A stretch of DNA of 64,000 nucleotides from Streptomyces sp. NBRC 109706 (GTDB lineage: Bacteria > Actinomycetota > Actinomycetes > Streptomycetales > Streptomycetaceae), in contig NZ_BBOM01000016.1 in NCBI RefSeq assembly GCF_000974485.1, positions 62,001-126,000 on the forward strand. The letters run 5' to 3'. The position numbers and the translations under genes were made by a program. Each line of letters opens with the position of its first letter. Positions within the stretch are counted from its first letter, which is position 1. Under the pieces are notes generated by a model. The model was not told the origin of the DNA, searched no databases, and saw only the letters and a program-made list of their open reading frames with translations. This document shows, in pieces, positions 28,756-36,197 of the stretch.

Positions 28756-29520
28756 CTAGAGGGCGCGCAGCGGGGTGGTGAGCGCCGGGTCCTGGTCGAG
28801 GATGGCGCGGTAGCGGCGCTGGACCTGCGGGCCGGGTTGCAGTCCCAGGTCGTCGCGGAGGCGTTGCCGCAGCCGGTGGAACACCTCGATCGCGTCGGCC
28901 TGCCGGTCGGCCCGGTAGAGGGCGAGCATCAGCAGATCGTGCAGCCCCTCGCGCAGCGGGTGTTGGGCGGCCAGGCTCTCCAACTCGGGGGCCACGGCGC
29001 GTTCCTCGCCGAGGGCCAGCCGGGCGGCCATCAGGTTCTCGTGCGCGGCGACGCGGCTGTCGTTGAGCCAGAGCGTCGCGGACCGGCAGCGGGCGCCCGG
29101 GCCGGCGTCGAGCAGGACGGGACCCCGCCACAACCCCAGCGCCTGTTCCAGGTGGTCGACGGCGGTCCGCGGGTCGTCGGCGATGCGTTGGGCGCCGCTG
29201 GAGGCGAGACGGTGGAAACGTTCCGCGTCGATCGCCTCGGGGCTCAGATCCAGGAGGTATCCCTGGTTCACCGTTTGCAGCGCGTCGGGTCGGCCGGCGT
29301 CGTCCAACAGGCGGCGCAGTCGGGAGATATGGGCCTGCAGGGTGTTCTTGGTGGTGCGCGGCGGGCGGTCGTCCCACAGTTCGTCCGCCAGATCCTGACA
29401 GGACACGACGGAGCCGACATTGAGGGCCAGCAGGGCGAGAATGGCGCGCACCTTGGTGCCGCCCACGGGGAGACGACGTCTCCCGATCACCGTCAGCGGG
29501 CCGAGAACTGCTATTTCCAT
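28756..29520 (-). CDS. SARP-family transcriptional activator
   Basis: A 254-residue small SARP: an OmpR-type winged-helix DNA-binding domain (about residues 1-95; opens MEIAVLGPLTV, with LQAHISRLRRLL as the recognition-helix region) followed by a BTAD bacterial transcriptional activation domain (about 96-245). It lacks the NB-ARC and TPR parts of AfsR-type proteins, like pathway-specific regulators of polyketide clusters. An in-frame extension upstream of 29520 exists, but the ATG at 29520 sits right after CGGAGAG at good spacing and begins the conserved domain, so I chose it. It is transcribed in the same direction as the carboxylase gene, with a 192-bp gap. The direct-repeat operator at 31414-31482 is its probable target. 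No TTA codon was seen. Confidence 0.93.
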   Translation of the reverse strand: MEIAVLGPLTVIGRRRLPVGGTKVRAILALLALNVGSVVSCQDLADELWDDRPPRTTKNTLQAHISRLRRLLDDAGRPDALQTVNQGYLLDLSPEAIDAERFHRLASSGAQRIADDPRTAVDHLEQALGLWRGPVLLDAGPGARCRSATLWLNDSRVAAHENLMAARLALGEERAVAPELESLAAQHPLREGLHDLLMLALYRADRQADAIEVFHRLRQRLRDDLGLQPGPQVQRRYRAILDQDPALTTPLRAL

Positions 29521-29666
29521 GAGGACTCTCCGCCTGGCCGTTGTTGCCGGTGGTACGCCGACGAATGATCGGGCGGCCCCCATGCTTGCCGGAACCATAC
29601 GGCGCCGTCAAGCAACGATTGACGCGCGTATCCAGCGGCAATCCGTCGGTAACGGCGGCCGGTGGC

Positions 29667-29680
29667 GCCCGATTTCGGGC
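29667..29680 (-). terminator. Small hairpin downstream of the carboxylase gene
   Basis: GCCCG and CGGGC flank a 4-nt ATTT loop, 33 bp beyond the carboxylase stop and between it and the SARP start. It is short, so it may be only a partial terminator. Confidence 0.3.
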
Positions 29681-29712
29681 TTCCGTACGTTTCCCCGGTG
29701 TTATCCCGCTCT

Positions 29713-31353
29713 CTACAGTGGGATATTGCTGTGCTTGCGGGGCGGCAGCGTCACCCGCTTGTTCCGCAGCGCCCTGAGCGCGCGCAGCACGGCCACCCGG
29801 GTCTCCGACGGCAGGATCACATCGTCGAGGCTGCCGCGTTCGGCCGCCATATAGGGGGTCAGCACCGTGTCCTCGTACTCCTCGATCAGCTCCTCGCGCA
29901 GCTCGTCGGGATCGTCGGCGGCGCTCAGTTCGCGGTGGCACAGCATGTCGACGGCGGTGGCGGCGCCGATCACGCCGATCCGCGCGGTGGGCCAGGCGAA
30001 GCTCATGTCGGCGCCGAGCTCCTTGGAGCCCATCACCGCGTAGCCGCCGCCGAACGCCTTTCGGACGATGACGGTCACCTTCGGCACCGTCGCCTCCATA
30101 TAGGCGAAGCCGAGCTTGGCGCCGCGCCGGATGATGCCCTGGTGTTCCTGGGCCGTGCCGGGCAGGAAGCCGGGGACGTCCACCAGCGTCACGATGGGGA
30201 TGTTGAACGTGTCGCAGAACCGTACGAAGCGTGCGCCCTTCTCGGCCGCCGCGATGTCCAGGGCGCCGGCCAACTGCTGGGGCTGGTTGGCCACGACGCC
30301 GACGGTGCGTCCCTCGATCCGGCCGAAGCCGCAGATGATGTTCGGCGCGAACGCCGGGTGCACCTCCAGCAGATCGCCGTCGTCGACCAGCCGCGCGATC
30401 ACCTCGGCCATGTCGAACGCCTCGCGCTGCGCGTCGGGCAGGATCGTGTCGAGTGCCAGATCGTCCGCGGTGACGTCCGGGGCGGCCGGGGTCGGGTATG
30501 TCGGTGCCTCGTCCAGGTTGTTGGACGGCAGGAACGACAGCAGGTCCCGCGCGTAGTCGAGCGCCTCGGCCTCGCTGGCCGCCGTGTAGTGCGCGTTGCC
30601 GGTGACGGTGGCGTGCACCTGTCCGCCCCCGAGGTCCTCCATCCGGACCGGCTCGCCGGTGACCTCCCGGATGACGTCCGGTCCTGTGACGAACATGTGC
30701 GAGGTACGGTCGACCATCACGACGAAGTCGGTGCAGGCCGGCACATAGACGGCGCCGCCCGCGCAGGGGCCCATGATCAGGGAGATCTGCGGGATGACGC
30801 CGGAGGCGGTGACCACCTTGGTGGCGATGCGGCCGTACGCGGCGAGCGACAGCACGCCCTCGGCGACGCGCGCGCCGCTGGAGTCGTTGATCGCGATGAC
30901 CGGGCAGCCGGTGCGCAGAGCGAGGTCGAGCAGTTTGCCGACCTTCTCGCCGAAGACCTCGCCGACGCTGCCGCCCAGCGTCAGGGCGTCCTGGGCGTAG
31001 ACACACACCTGGCGCCCGTCGACGGTGCCGTAGCCGGTGATGACGCCGTCGCCGCTCGGCCGCGCCGTGTCGGCGGCGAAGCCGGTGGAGCGGTGGCGGG
31101 CGAGCAGGTCGGTCTCCACGAACGAGCCCGGGTCGAGCAGATGCGCCAGACGGTCCCTGGCCGTCATCCGGCCGAACTTGGCGAGGCGGCGGACCGTGCG
31201 GTCCGGGACCTGCCGGGCCGCATCGCGCCTGGCGCGCAGGTCGGCGACCTTGTCGGCGGTGGTGCGCGGGGCCTTCGGGCTCCCGGTCACCGGCCGGTCG
31301 GGGACGTGCCGTTCCCCGGCGGCCCGCGCCCGGCGCTGCCCGGATTCGTCCAT
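29713..31353 (-). CDS. Acyl-CoA carboxylase beta (carboxyltransferase) subunit
   Basis: A 546-residue AccD/PccB-type carboxyltransferase. It transfers CO2 from carboxybiotin to acetyl- or propionyl-CoA, giving malonyl- or methylmalonyl-CoA. Both crotonase-fold halves are present, with the oxyanion-hole glycines in GPCAGGAVY (N half) and RKAFGGGYAVMG (C half). No biotin-carrying alpha subunit or epsilon subunit lies in the window, so it must use partners encoded elsewhere. Since all PKS ATs here look malonyl-specific, malonyl-CoA supply is the natural role. The frame continues 40 codons further upstream to 31473, but the ATG at 31353 follows GAGGAG at 7 nt and starts the family-typical N-terminus. 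It is divergent from the KASIII gene and shares the SARP-type operator region. Confidence 0.92.
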   Translation of the reverse strand: MDESGQRRARAAGERHVPDRPVTGSPKAPRTTADKVADLRARRDAARQVPDRTVRRLAKFGRMTARDRLAHLLDPGSFVETDLLARHRSTGFAADTARPSGDGVITGYGTVDGRQVCVYAQDALTLGGSVGEVFGEKVGKLLDLALRTGCPVIAINDSSGARVAEGVLSLAAYGRIATKVVTASGVIPQISLIMGPCAGGAVYVPACTDFVVMVDRTSHMFVTGPDVIREVTGEPVRMEDLGGGQVHATVTGNAHYTAASEAEALDYARDLLSFLPSNNLDEAPTYPTPAAPDVTADDLALDTILPDAQREAFDMAEVIARLVDDGDLLEVHPAFAPNIICGFGRIEGRTVGVVANQPQQLAGALDIAAAEKGARFVRFCDTFNIPIVTLVDVPGFLPGTAQEHQGIIRRGAKLGFAYMEATVPKVTVIVRKAFGGGYAVMGSKELGADMSFAWPTARIGVIGAATAVDMLCHRELSAADDPDELREELIEEYEDTVLTPYMAAERGSLDDVILPSETRVAVLRALRALRNKRVTLPPRKHSNIPL

Positions 31354-31502
31354 CGTCGTCTCCTCGCCCACCCCGTCATGCTCGCTCACCTCACCGACCA
31401 AGCCCTGACCAGCCGTTGAAGAACCGCTGAAAGAACACTGAAAGGCGTCGGCTGTCAGGGATTCGTCAGTCAACTTTCAGCGCCCGCTGACATCCTTGGC
31501 GC
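31354..31502. promoter_or_regulatory. Divergent promoter region with SARP-type direct repeats
   Basis: Three heptamers CGTTGAA (31414), CGCTGAA (31425) and CACTGAA (31436) stand exactly 11 bp apart. On the minus strand they read TTCAGTG, TTCAGCG, TTCAACG, heading toward the carboxylase gene. On the plus strand GTCAGTC (31465) and TTCAGCG (31476) repeat TCAG at 11-bp pitch. The latter ends 8 bp before CATCCT (31491-31496), a plausible -10, and the KASIII ATG lies 6 nt beyond. Heptamers at 11-bp pitch, with the last one 8 bp from the -10, is the known geometry of SARP-activated promoters. Confidence 0.7.
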
Positions 31503-32507
31503 ATGACGCGTGCGGCGGTCATCAGTGGCCTGGGGGGCTGGTTGCCTCCCCGGGTGGTGACGAACGACGACCTGCCCGCCGAGCTCGACACCTCCGACCG
31601 GTGGATCCGTACCCGCACCGGCATCGCGCGTCGCCACTTCGCCGCACGCGGCTCCGCGACCTCCGATCTCGCCGTCGAGGCGGGCAGGCGGGCCCTGGCC
31701 TCCTTCGGGGAGCCGAACGTGGACGCCGTGGTGCTGGCCACGACCACGCCCGACCGGACCTGCCCGGGCACCGCGCCCGAGGTCGCGACCCGACTGGGCC
31801 TGGAAGACGCCGCCGCCTTCGACGTCAACGCCGCCTGCGCCGGGTTCCTTTACGGGCTCGCCTGCGCCACCGGGCTGATCACCACCGGCGTCGCCGACCG
31901 GGTGCTGCTCATCGGGGCCGAGACCTACTCCAGCATTCTCGATCCGCTCGACCGCGGGACGGCCCCCATCTTCGGCGACGGGGCCGGCGCGGTGGTCCTG
32001 CGGGCCGGCGCCCCCGACGAGCCGGGCGCGATCGGCCCCATCGACCTGGGCAGCGACGGCACCGGCGCCGAACTCATCAGGGCCGACGGCGGCGGCTCCC
32101 GGCAACGGCTGGCCGAGGGCCGGGAGCGGGACGGCGAGCACTATCTGACGATGGCGGGCCGCGAGGTGTTCAAACACGCCGTGGTGCGGATGGCCGCCTC
32201 CTGCCAGACCGTGTTGGAGCGCGCCGCCGTGGGCGTCGCCGATATCGACCGGCTGGTGGCCCACCAGGCCAATATCCGCATCGTCCGCCAGCTCGCCGAC
32301 GAGTTGGGCATTGAACGTGATCGCGTTGTGACCAATATCGACCGTGTCGGCAACACCGCGGCCGCCTCCGTCCCGTTGGCGCTGCTGCACGGCGTCGCCG
32401 ACGGCACGCTGCGGCCCGGCCAGCGGACCCTGCTCACCGCGTTCGGTGCCGGCCTCACCTGGGGCTCGACGTTGCTGACCTGGCCCGATCTCGTGCTCCG
32501 CGACTAG
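31503..32507 (+). CDS. 3-oxoacyl-ACP synthase III (FabH/KASIII-like)
   Basis: A 334-residue thiolase-fold KASIII with the Cys-His-Asn triad visible: Cys112 in NAACAGF, His254 in AHQANIRI, and Asn284 in GNTAAAS. This class condenses an acyl-CoA with malonyl-ACP without prior acyl loading, and FabH homologues in PKS clusters often make or select a starter unit or act as acyltransferases. No Shine-Dalgarno sequence precedes the ATG, which sits about where the SARP-type promoter would start transcription, so translation is probably leaderless. It is followed by a discrete ACP and a KASII, suggesting a small type II elongation set that primes or modifies the polyketide. The substrate cannot be read from sequence. 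Confidence 0.93.
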   Translation: MTRAAVISGLGGWLPPRVVTNDDLPAELDTSDRWIRTRTGIARRHFAARGSATSDLAVEAGRRALASFGEPNVDAVVLATTTPDRTCPGTAPEVATRLGLEDAAAFDVNAACAGFLYGLACATGLITTGVADRVLLIGAETYSSILDPLDRGTAPIFGDGAGAVVLRAGAPDEPGAIGPIDLGSDGTGAELIRADGGGSRQRLAEGRERDGEHYLTMAGREVFKHAVVRMAASCQTVLERAAVGVADIDRLVAHQANIRIVRQLADELGIERDRVVTNIDRVGNTAAASVPLALLHGVADGTLRPGQRTLLTAFGAGLTWGSTLLTWPDLVLRD

Positions 32508-32566
32508 CCGAGCCCCCGTTGCCCCTGCCGAATGCCGAATGCCCGTTGCTGATGAGGAGCCATCCG

Positions 32567-32809
32567 ATGAAGAGCACCTATGACCGGCTCACCGACATAC
32601 TGGTCAACCAGTTCGAGGCGCGGCCCGAGGAGATCCGCCCGGACATCACCTTCGAGGAACTCGAACTGGACTCGCTGTTCCTGGTGGAACTCGGCCTGGT
32701 CATCAGGCGGGACCTCAATGTGGAGATCGGCGAGGACGACGCGACCCCGCGCAGCACGGTGGCCGATGTCGTGAAGCTGATCGAAGACCAGCTCAACCCG
32801 GCGTCATGA
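32567..32809 (+). CDS. Discrete acyl carrier protein
   Basis: An 80-residue acidic ACP with the phosphopantetheine Ser36 in the motif LELDSLFLVEL. The length and the D-S-L-F context fit type II ACPs rather than PCPs. The frame extends 16 codons upstream, but the ATG at 32567 has GAGGAG a few nt upstream and starts directly with the helix-I sequence. Its stop overlaps the KASII start (ATGA), implying translational coupling. The neighbouring KASIII and KASII are its likely partners. It could carry a special starter or extender acyl group for the modular PKS. Confidence 0.92.
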   Translation: MKSTYDRLTDILVNQFEARPEEIRPDITFEELELDSLFLVELGLVIRRDLNVEIGEDDATPRSTVADVVKLIEDQLNPAS

Positions 32810-34026
32810 CCGCCGGTGTCGTCGTCACCGGCTTGGGGCTGGTGACCGCCGCTGGCGTCGGCACCGAACCGACCTGGCGCGGGGTGTGCGCCGGGGCGGC
32901 CACCGCCGCCACCGACCCGGCGCTGGCCGGGCTGCCGGTCGACTTCTCGTGCCGGGTCCCCGAGTTCGACGTCCGGGCACTGCTCGGCCGACGCGCGACC
33001 CTGCAGTACGACCGGTTCACGCAGCTGGGGCTCATCGCCGCGCAGGAGGCCGTCGCTGACGCCGGTCTTGACCCGGCCACCTGGGACGGCACCCGGGTCG
33101 GCGTCGTCGTCGGCAACGGCGTCGGCGGCGCGGGCACCTGGGAGACCCAGCACGAGCAGTTCCGCGACAACGGGCCCGAGATGGTGTCGTCGCTGCTGAT
33201 GCCGATGCTGATCCCCAACATGGTCGCGGGCCACATGGGCATCCGCTTCAAGGCGACAGGACCGAACCTGGTGACCGCCACGGCGTGCGCTTCGGGGGCC
33301 ACCGCCATCGGCGTGGCCCGCGACATGCTGCGCCAGGGCGTCTGCGACATCGTGCTGACGGGCGGCACCGAGGCCGCGGTGGTACCGCTCATCGTCACCG
33401 GCTTCAGCCGGATGCGCGCCCTGTCCAACCGGACGGAATCCCCGGCGTCGGCGTCGCGCCCGTTCGACGCGGGACGCGACGGATTCGTCATCGGCGAGGG
33501 CAGCGGCATCCTGGTCCTCGAACGGGAGGAGCACGCCCGGGCGCGCGGCGCCCGCGTCCGGGCCCGGCTCGTCGGCTACGGAGCCTCGGCCGACGCCTAC
33601 CACGCGACCGCCCCCGACCCCGCCGGCACCAGCGTGGAGCGGGCCGTCCGCACCGCGCTCGCCGACGCCGACGCCGCGCCGTCCGATGTGGACCATGTCA
33701 ACGCCCATGGCACATCGACGCCGTTGAACGATCTGGCCGAGGCCACGGTCCTGACCCGCTGCCTCGGCGCCGGCCCCGCGGTCACCTCCACCAAGGGCGT
33801 CCTCGGGCACACGCTCGGCGCGGCCGGGGCGATCGAGGCGGCGCTGACGGTGCTGACGATCGAGAACGGGCTGATCCCGCCGACGGCGAACCTCGAAAGC
33901 CAGGACCCGGAGATCGACCTCGACATCGTCGCCAAGGAGGCCAGACGCGGCCGAGTCGACCTGGCGCTCAGCAACTCCTTCGGATTCGGCGGGCAGAACG
34001 TCGTCCTCGCCTTCGCGGCGGGCTGA
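32806..34026 (+). CDS. 3-oxoacyl-ACP synthase II (FabF/KASII-like)
   Basis: A 406-residue beta-ketoacyl synthase with a full Cys-His-His triad: Cys161 (TACASG), His301 (NAHGTST) and His335 (GVLGHT), with Lys330 also in place. A catalytic Cys rather than Gln means it is a condensing KS, not a chain-length factor. The gene overlaps the ACP stop by 4 nt. KASIII, ACP and KASII together could make a short acyl-ACP, but no discrete KR, DH or ER is present, so reductive steps would need enzymes from elsewhere. Alternatively the KASII catalyses a tailoring acyl transfer. The C-terminal codons form one arm of a hairpin shared with the convergent TetR gene. Confidence 0.93.
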   Translation: MTAGVVVTGLGLVTAAGVGTEPTWRGVCAGAATAATDPALAGLPVDFSCRVPEFDVRALLGRRATLQYDRFTQLGLIAAQEAVADAGLDPATWDGTRVGVVVGNGVGGAGTWETQHEQFRDNGPEMVSSLLMPMLIPNMVAGHMGIRFKATGPNLVTATACASGATAIGVARDMLRQGVCDIVLTGGTEAAVVPLIVTGFSRMRALSNRTESPASASRPFDAGRDGFVIGEGSGILVLEREEHARARGARVRARLVGYGASADAYHATAPDPAGTSVERAVRTALADADAAPSDVDHVNAHGTSTPLNDLAEATVLTRCLGAGPAVTSTKGVLGHTLGAAGAIEAALTVLTIENGLIPPTANLESQDPEIDLDIVAKEARRGRVDLALSNSFGFGGQNVVLAFAAG

Positions 34027-34058
34027 ACACCCGCGGGAAGCCGACGTTCAGCCCGCCG
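34016..34058. terminator. Bidirectional terminator overlapping two gene ends
   Basis: A perfect 13-bp inverted repeat: CGGCGGGCTGAAC at 34016-34028 and its complement at 34046-34058, with a 17-nt loop. The arms include the last codons of the KASII gene and of the convergent TetR gene, so one hairpin serves both strands. Confidence 0.7.
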
Positions 34059-34770
34059 GGGAGCGGCCGTTCAACCACGGGGGCAGCGCGGTGGCCGCCG
34101 CCGAGACGAAGAGACGACGGTCGCGCGGGGCCGGCCGGGACAGCCACGCCTCGACGAGGCCGGCCTCACCGTGCGCGACGAAACTGCTGTGCGCCTCGAT
34201 CCGCCACTCCCTCGACCCCTCGCCGTCCGGGAGCAGTTCGGGGTCGCGAGCGAGGAACGCGCGCACCGAGACGGCGAAGTGGTCCACGAGAAGGTGGTGG
34301 AGGATCGCGCTGCGCCGGCCCACGAGGCCGGCCGTGTAGACCGCGTCATGGCGTTCCAGATGGTCGATCAGGGCGCCGGACGCGCGCTCCCAGGTCGCCT
34401 CGATCGGCAGCGTTGCCGCCGCGGCGTCGGCGATCCAGCCGGCCCTGACCTGGTCCAGTTCGGCGTAGAGCACCCGCTCCAGAACGGCCGCCGGACTCGT
34501 GGCGTGCTTGTAGAACGTCGTGCGATTGACGCGGGCGGCACGCACCAGGTCGGCCACGGAGATGTCCTCCACCGGCCGCTCCGACGCCAGGCGCAGCACC
34601 GCCTCGCGTAGCCGCGCCCGGGTACGGCGGGCGCGGACATCGAGTTCCCCGTCCCCCGCGGCCTCCGAAACCCCGGCAGTCGGGGCAGCCGGGGCAGCCG
34701 GGGGAGCAGTGGCGTCGGGGGTGGGGTCCTGGCCGTGCTGGGGGACGGTGGGATGTTCCTTGCCTGGCAT
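34048..34770 (-). CDS. TetR-family transcriptional regulator
   Basis: A 240-residue TetR-type repressor. A 45-residue Pro/Ala/Gly-rich, probably disordered N-terminal extension precedes the HTH (about residues 66-90; SVADLVRAARVNRTTFYKH). The remainder is an alpha-helical ligand-binding domain. The ATG at 34770 has TAGGAT about 8 nt upstream and no good internal start was seen, so the extension is probably real. The gene is divergent from the zinc alcohol dehydrogenase and convergent with KASII. A 16-bp palindrome 37 bp upstream of its start is the obvious operator, suggesting autorepression and control of the dehydrogenase. The ligand is unknown. Confidence 0.9.
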   Translation of the reverse strand: MPGKEHPTVPQHGQDPTPDATAPPAAPAAPTAGVSEAAGDGELDVRARRTRARLREAVLRLASERPVEDISVADLVRAARVNRTTFYKHATSPAAVLERVLYAELDQVRAGWIADAAAATLPIEATWERASGALIDHLERHDAVYTAGLVGRRSAILHHLLVDHFAVSVRAFLARDPELLPDGEGSREWRIEAHSSFVAHGEAGLVEAWLSRPAPRDRRLFVSAAATALPPWLNGRSPAG

Positions 34771-34806
34771 TGCGCGATCCTACTGCGACGCCGAGGTACC
34801 AGCCTC

Positions 34807-34822
34807 TGAACAGCACTGTTCA
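34807..34822. promoter_or_regulatory. Palindromic operator, probably for the adjacent TetR regulator
   Basis: TGAACAGCACTGTTCA is a 7-2-7 perfect inverted repeat in the TetR/dehydrogenase intergenic region (34771-35036). TetR regulators typically bind such sites near their own promoter. Confidence 0.65.
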
Positions 34823-35036
34823 ACATGTGTCGCTTTTCTTTTCGGGTGTTCGGTGCCAGAATCGGACATGCGGCAGGAACAACGACGGCCCCCGCCGGGG
34901 CCTCTGCCGCGACCGCGCCCGCCGCACCATGCCGACCCGAGTCGACCGAGTCGAGCCCACCGGCCCCGCGCGGCCTCCCTTCGGCCGGGGCGCACCACGG
35001 CGGCGTCGACGGCCAGTCATGGAAAGGAGCCGCATC

Positions 35037-36125
35037 ATGAAGGCATCCCTCACCAAAGGTCTGGGTCAGGGCTTTGTCGTCGAGGAGGTGGACCTGGCCG
35101 AGCCCATCGGGCACGAGGTCCGCGTCGAGGTCAGGGCATCGGGGCTGTGCCACTCCGACCTGAGCGTCGCCACCTTCATCGGCGAGGAGTTCCCCGTCGT
35201 CCTCGGCCACGAGGTGGCAGGGGTGGTGACCGAGGTCGGGCCCCTCGTCACCCAGACCAAGGTCGGCGACCATGTCGTCGGCAGCCTGATCCAGTACTGC
35301 GGCGCCTGCACCAACTGCCTCAGCGGCCGCACCCATGTCTGCCTGCGGCCCGAGGCGACGCTTCGCACCGCCGACCAGGGGCCCAGGATCAGCTGGGACG
35401 GGGCCCCCGTCGCACAGGGCATGGGCCTGGGCGGCTTCGCCCAGGAGGCGCTGATCCACGAGAACCAGCTCGCCGTCGTACCCGACGAGATGCCCTGGGC
35501 CCCCGCCGCGCTCATCGGCTGCGGCGTCCTCACCGGCGCCGGCGCCGTGCTGAACAGCGCCCGGGTCCAGCACGGCGAGACCGTCGTCATCATCGGCGCC
35601 GGCGGCGTCGGCATGAACGCCGTCAGCGGCGCCCGCATCGCCGGCGCGGAGACGATCATCGTCACCGATATCGAGGACGGCAAGCTGGAGCGAGCCCGGG
35701 CCTTCGGCGCCACCCATGTCGTCAACTCCCGCACCGTCGACCCGGTCGAAGCGGTGCGGGAGATCACCGGACACGGCGCCGACCACGTCTTCGACTTCGT
35801 CGGCGCCCGCCCCGTCACCGCGCAGGGCCTCCAGATGGTCGCCAAGGGCGGCGGTCTGTATCTGATCGGCGTTTCCAGCGGCGACGCCGGAGTCGAGGTC
35901 AACTCGATCGCGACGCTGAGCGGTTCGCAGCGGGTGCAGGGCGTCTACATGGGCTCATCGAACCTCAAGCGGGACATCCCCCTGTACGCCTCCCTCTACC
36001 TCCAGGGCCGCATGAACCTCGACGACCTGGTGTCCAAGGAGATCGGCCTGGCCGACATATCCGCCGGATACGAGGCGCTGAAGGACGGCACCACGGCCCG
36101 CGTCGTCGTCACCGACCTCTCCTGA
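35037..36125 (+). CDS. Zinc-dependent alcohol dehydrogenase (MDR family)
   Basis: A 362-residue medium-chain dehydrogenase. Catalytic zinc ligands are Cys38 (GLCHSD), His58/Glu59 (GHE) and Cys162. The structural zinc site is Cys88, Cys91, Cys94 and Cys102. The Rossmann motif GAGGVG lies at 187-192. It should interconvert an alcohol and an aldehyde or ketone with NAD(P). The reading frame is open for 89 codons upstream, but the ATG at 35037 is preceded by GAAAGGAGC at good spacing and begins the family N-terminus. Its position opposite a TetR gene with a shared operator suggests inducible expression. It may belong to the PKS pathway or be an independent detoxification gene. Confidence 0.92.
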   Translation: MKASLTKGLGQGFVVEEVDLAEPIGHEVRVEVRASGLCHSDLSVATFIGEEFPVVLGHEVAGVVTEVGPLVTQTKVGDHVVGSLIQYCGACTNCLSGRTHVCLRPEATLRTADQGPRISWDGAPVAQGMGLGGFAQEALIHENQLAVVPDEMPWAPAALIGCGVLTGAGAVLNSARVQHGETVVIIGAGGVGMNAVSGARIAGAETIIVTDIEDGKLERARAFGATHVVNSRTVDPVEAVREITGHGADHVFDFVGARPVTAQGLQMVAKGGGLYLIGVSSGDAGVEVNSIATLSGSQRVQGVYMGSSNLKRDIPLYASLYLQGRMNLDDLVSKEIGLADISAGYEALKDGTTARVVVTDLS

Positions 36126-36134
36126 CGCGCGCAC

Positions 36135-36166
36135 CCCACGGCGCGCGAGCGTCCGCGCGCCGTGGG
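36135..36166. terminator. Strong convergent terminator
   Basis: CCCACGGCGCGC at 36135-36146 and its exact complement at 36155-36166 (12-bp stem, 8-nt loop) lie between the convergent dehydrogenase and kinase genes. Confidence 0.75.
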
Positions 36167-36197
36167 ATCGCGGCACGGCCGCACCAGGAGAGGCGAC

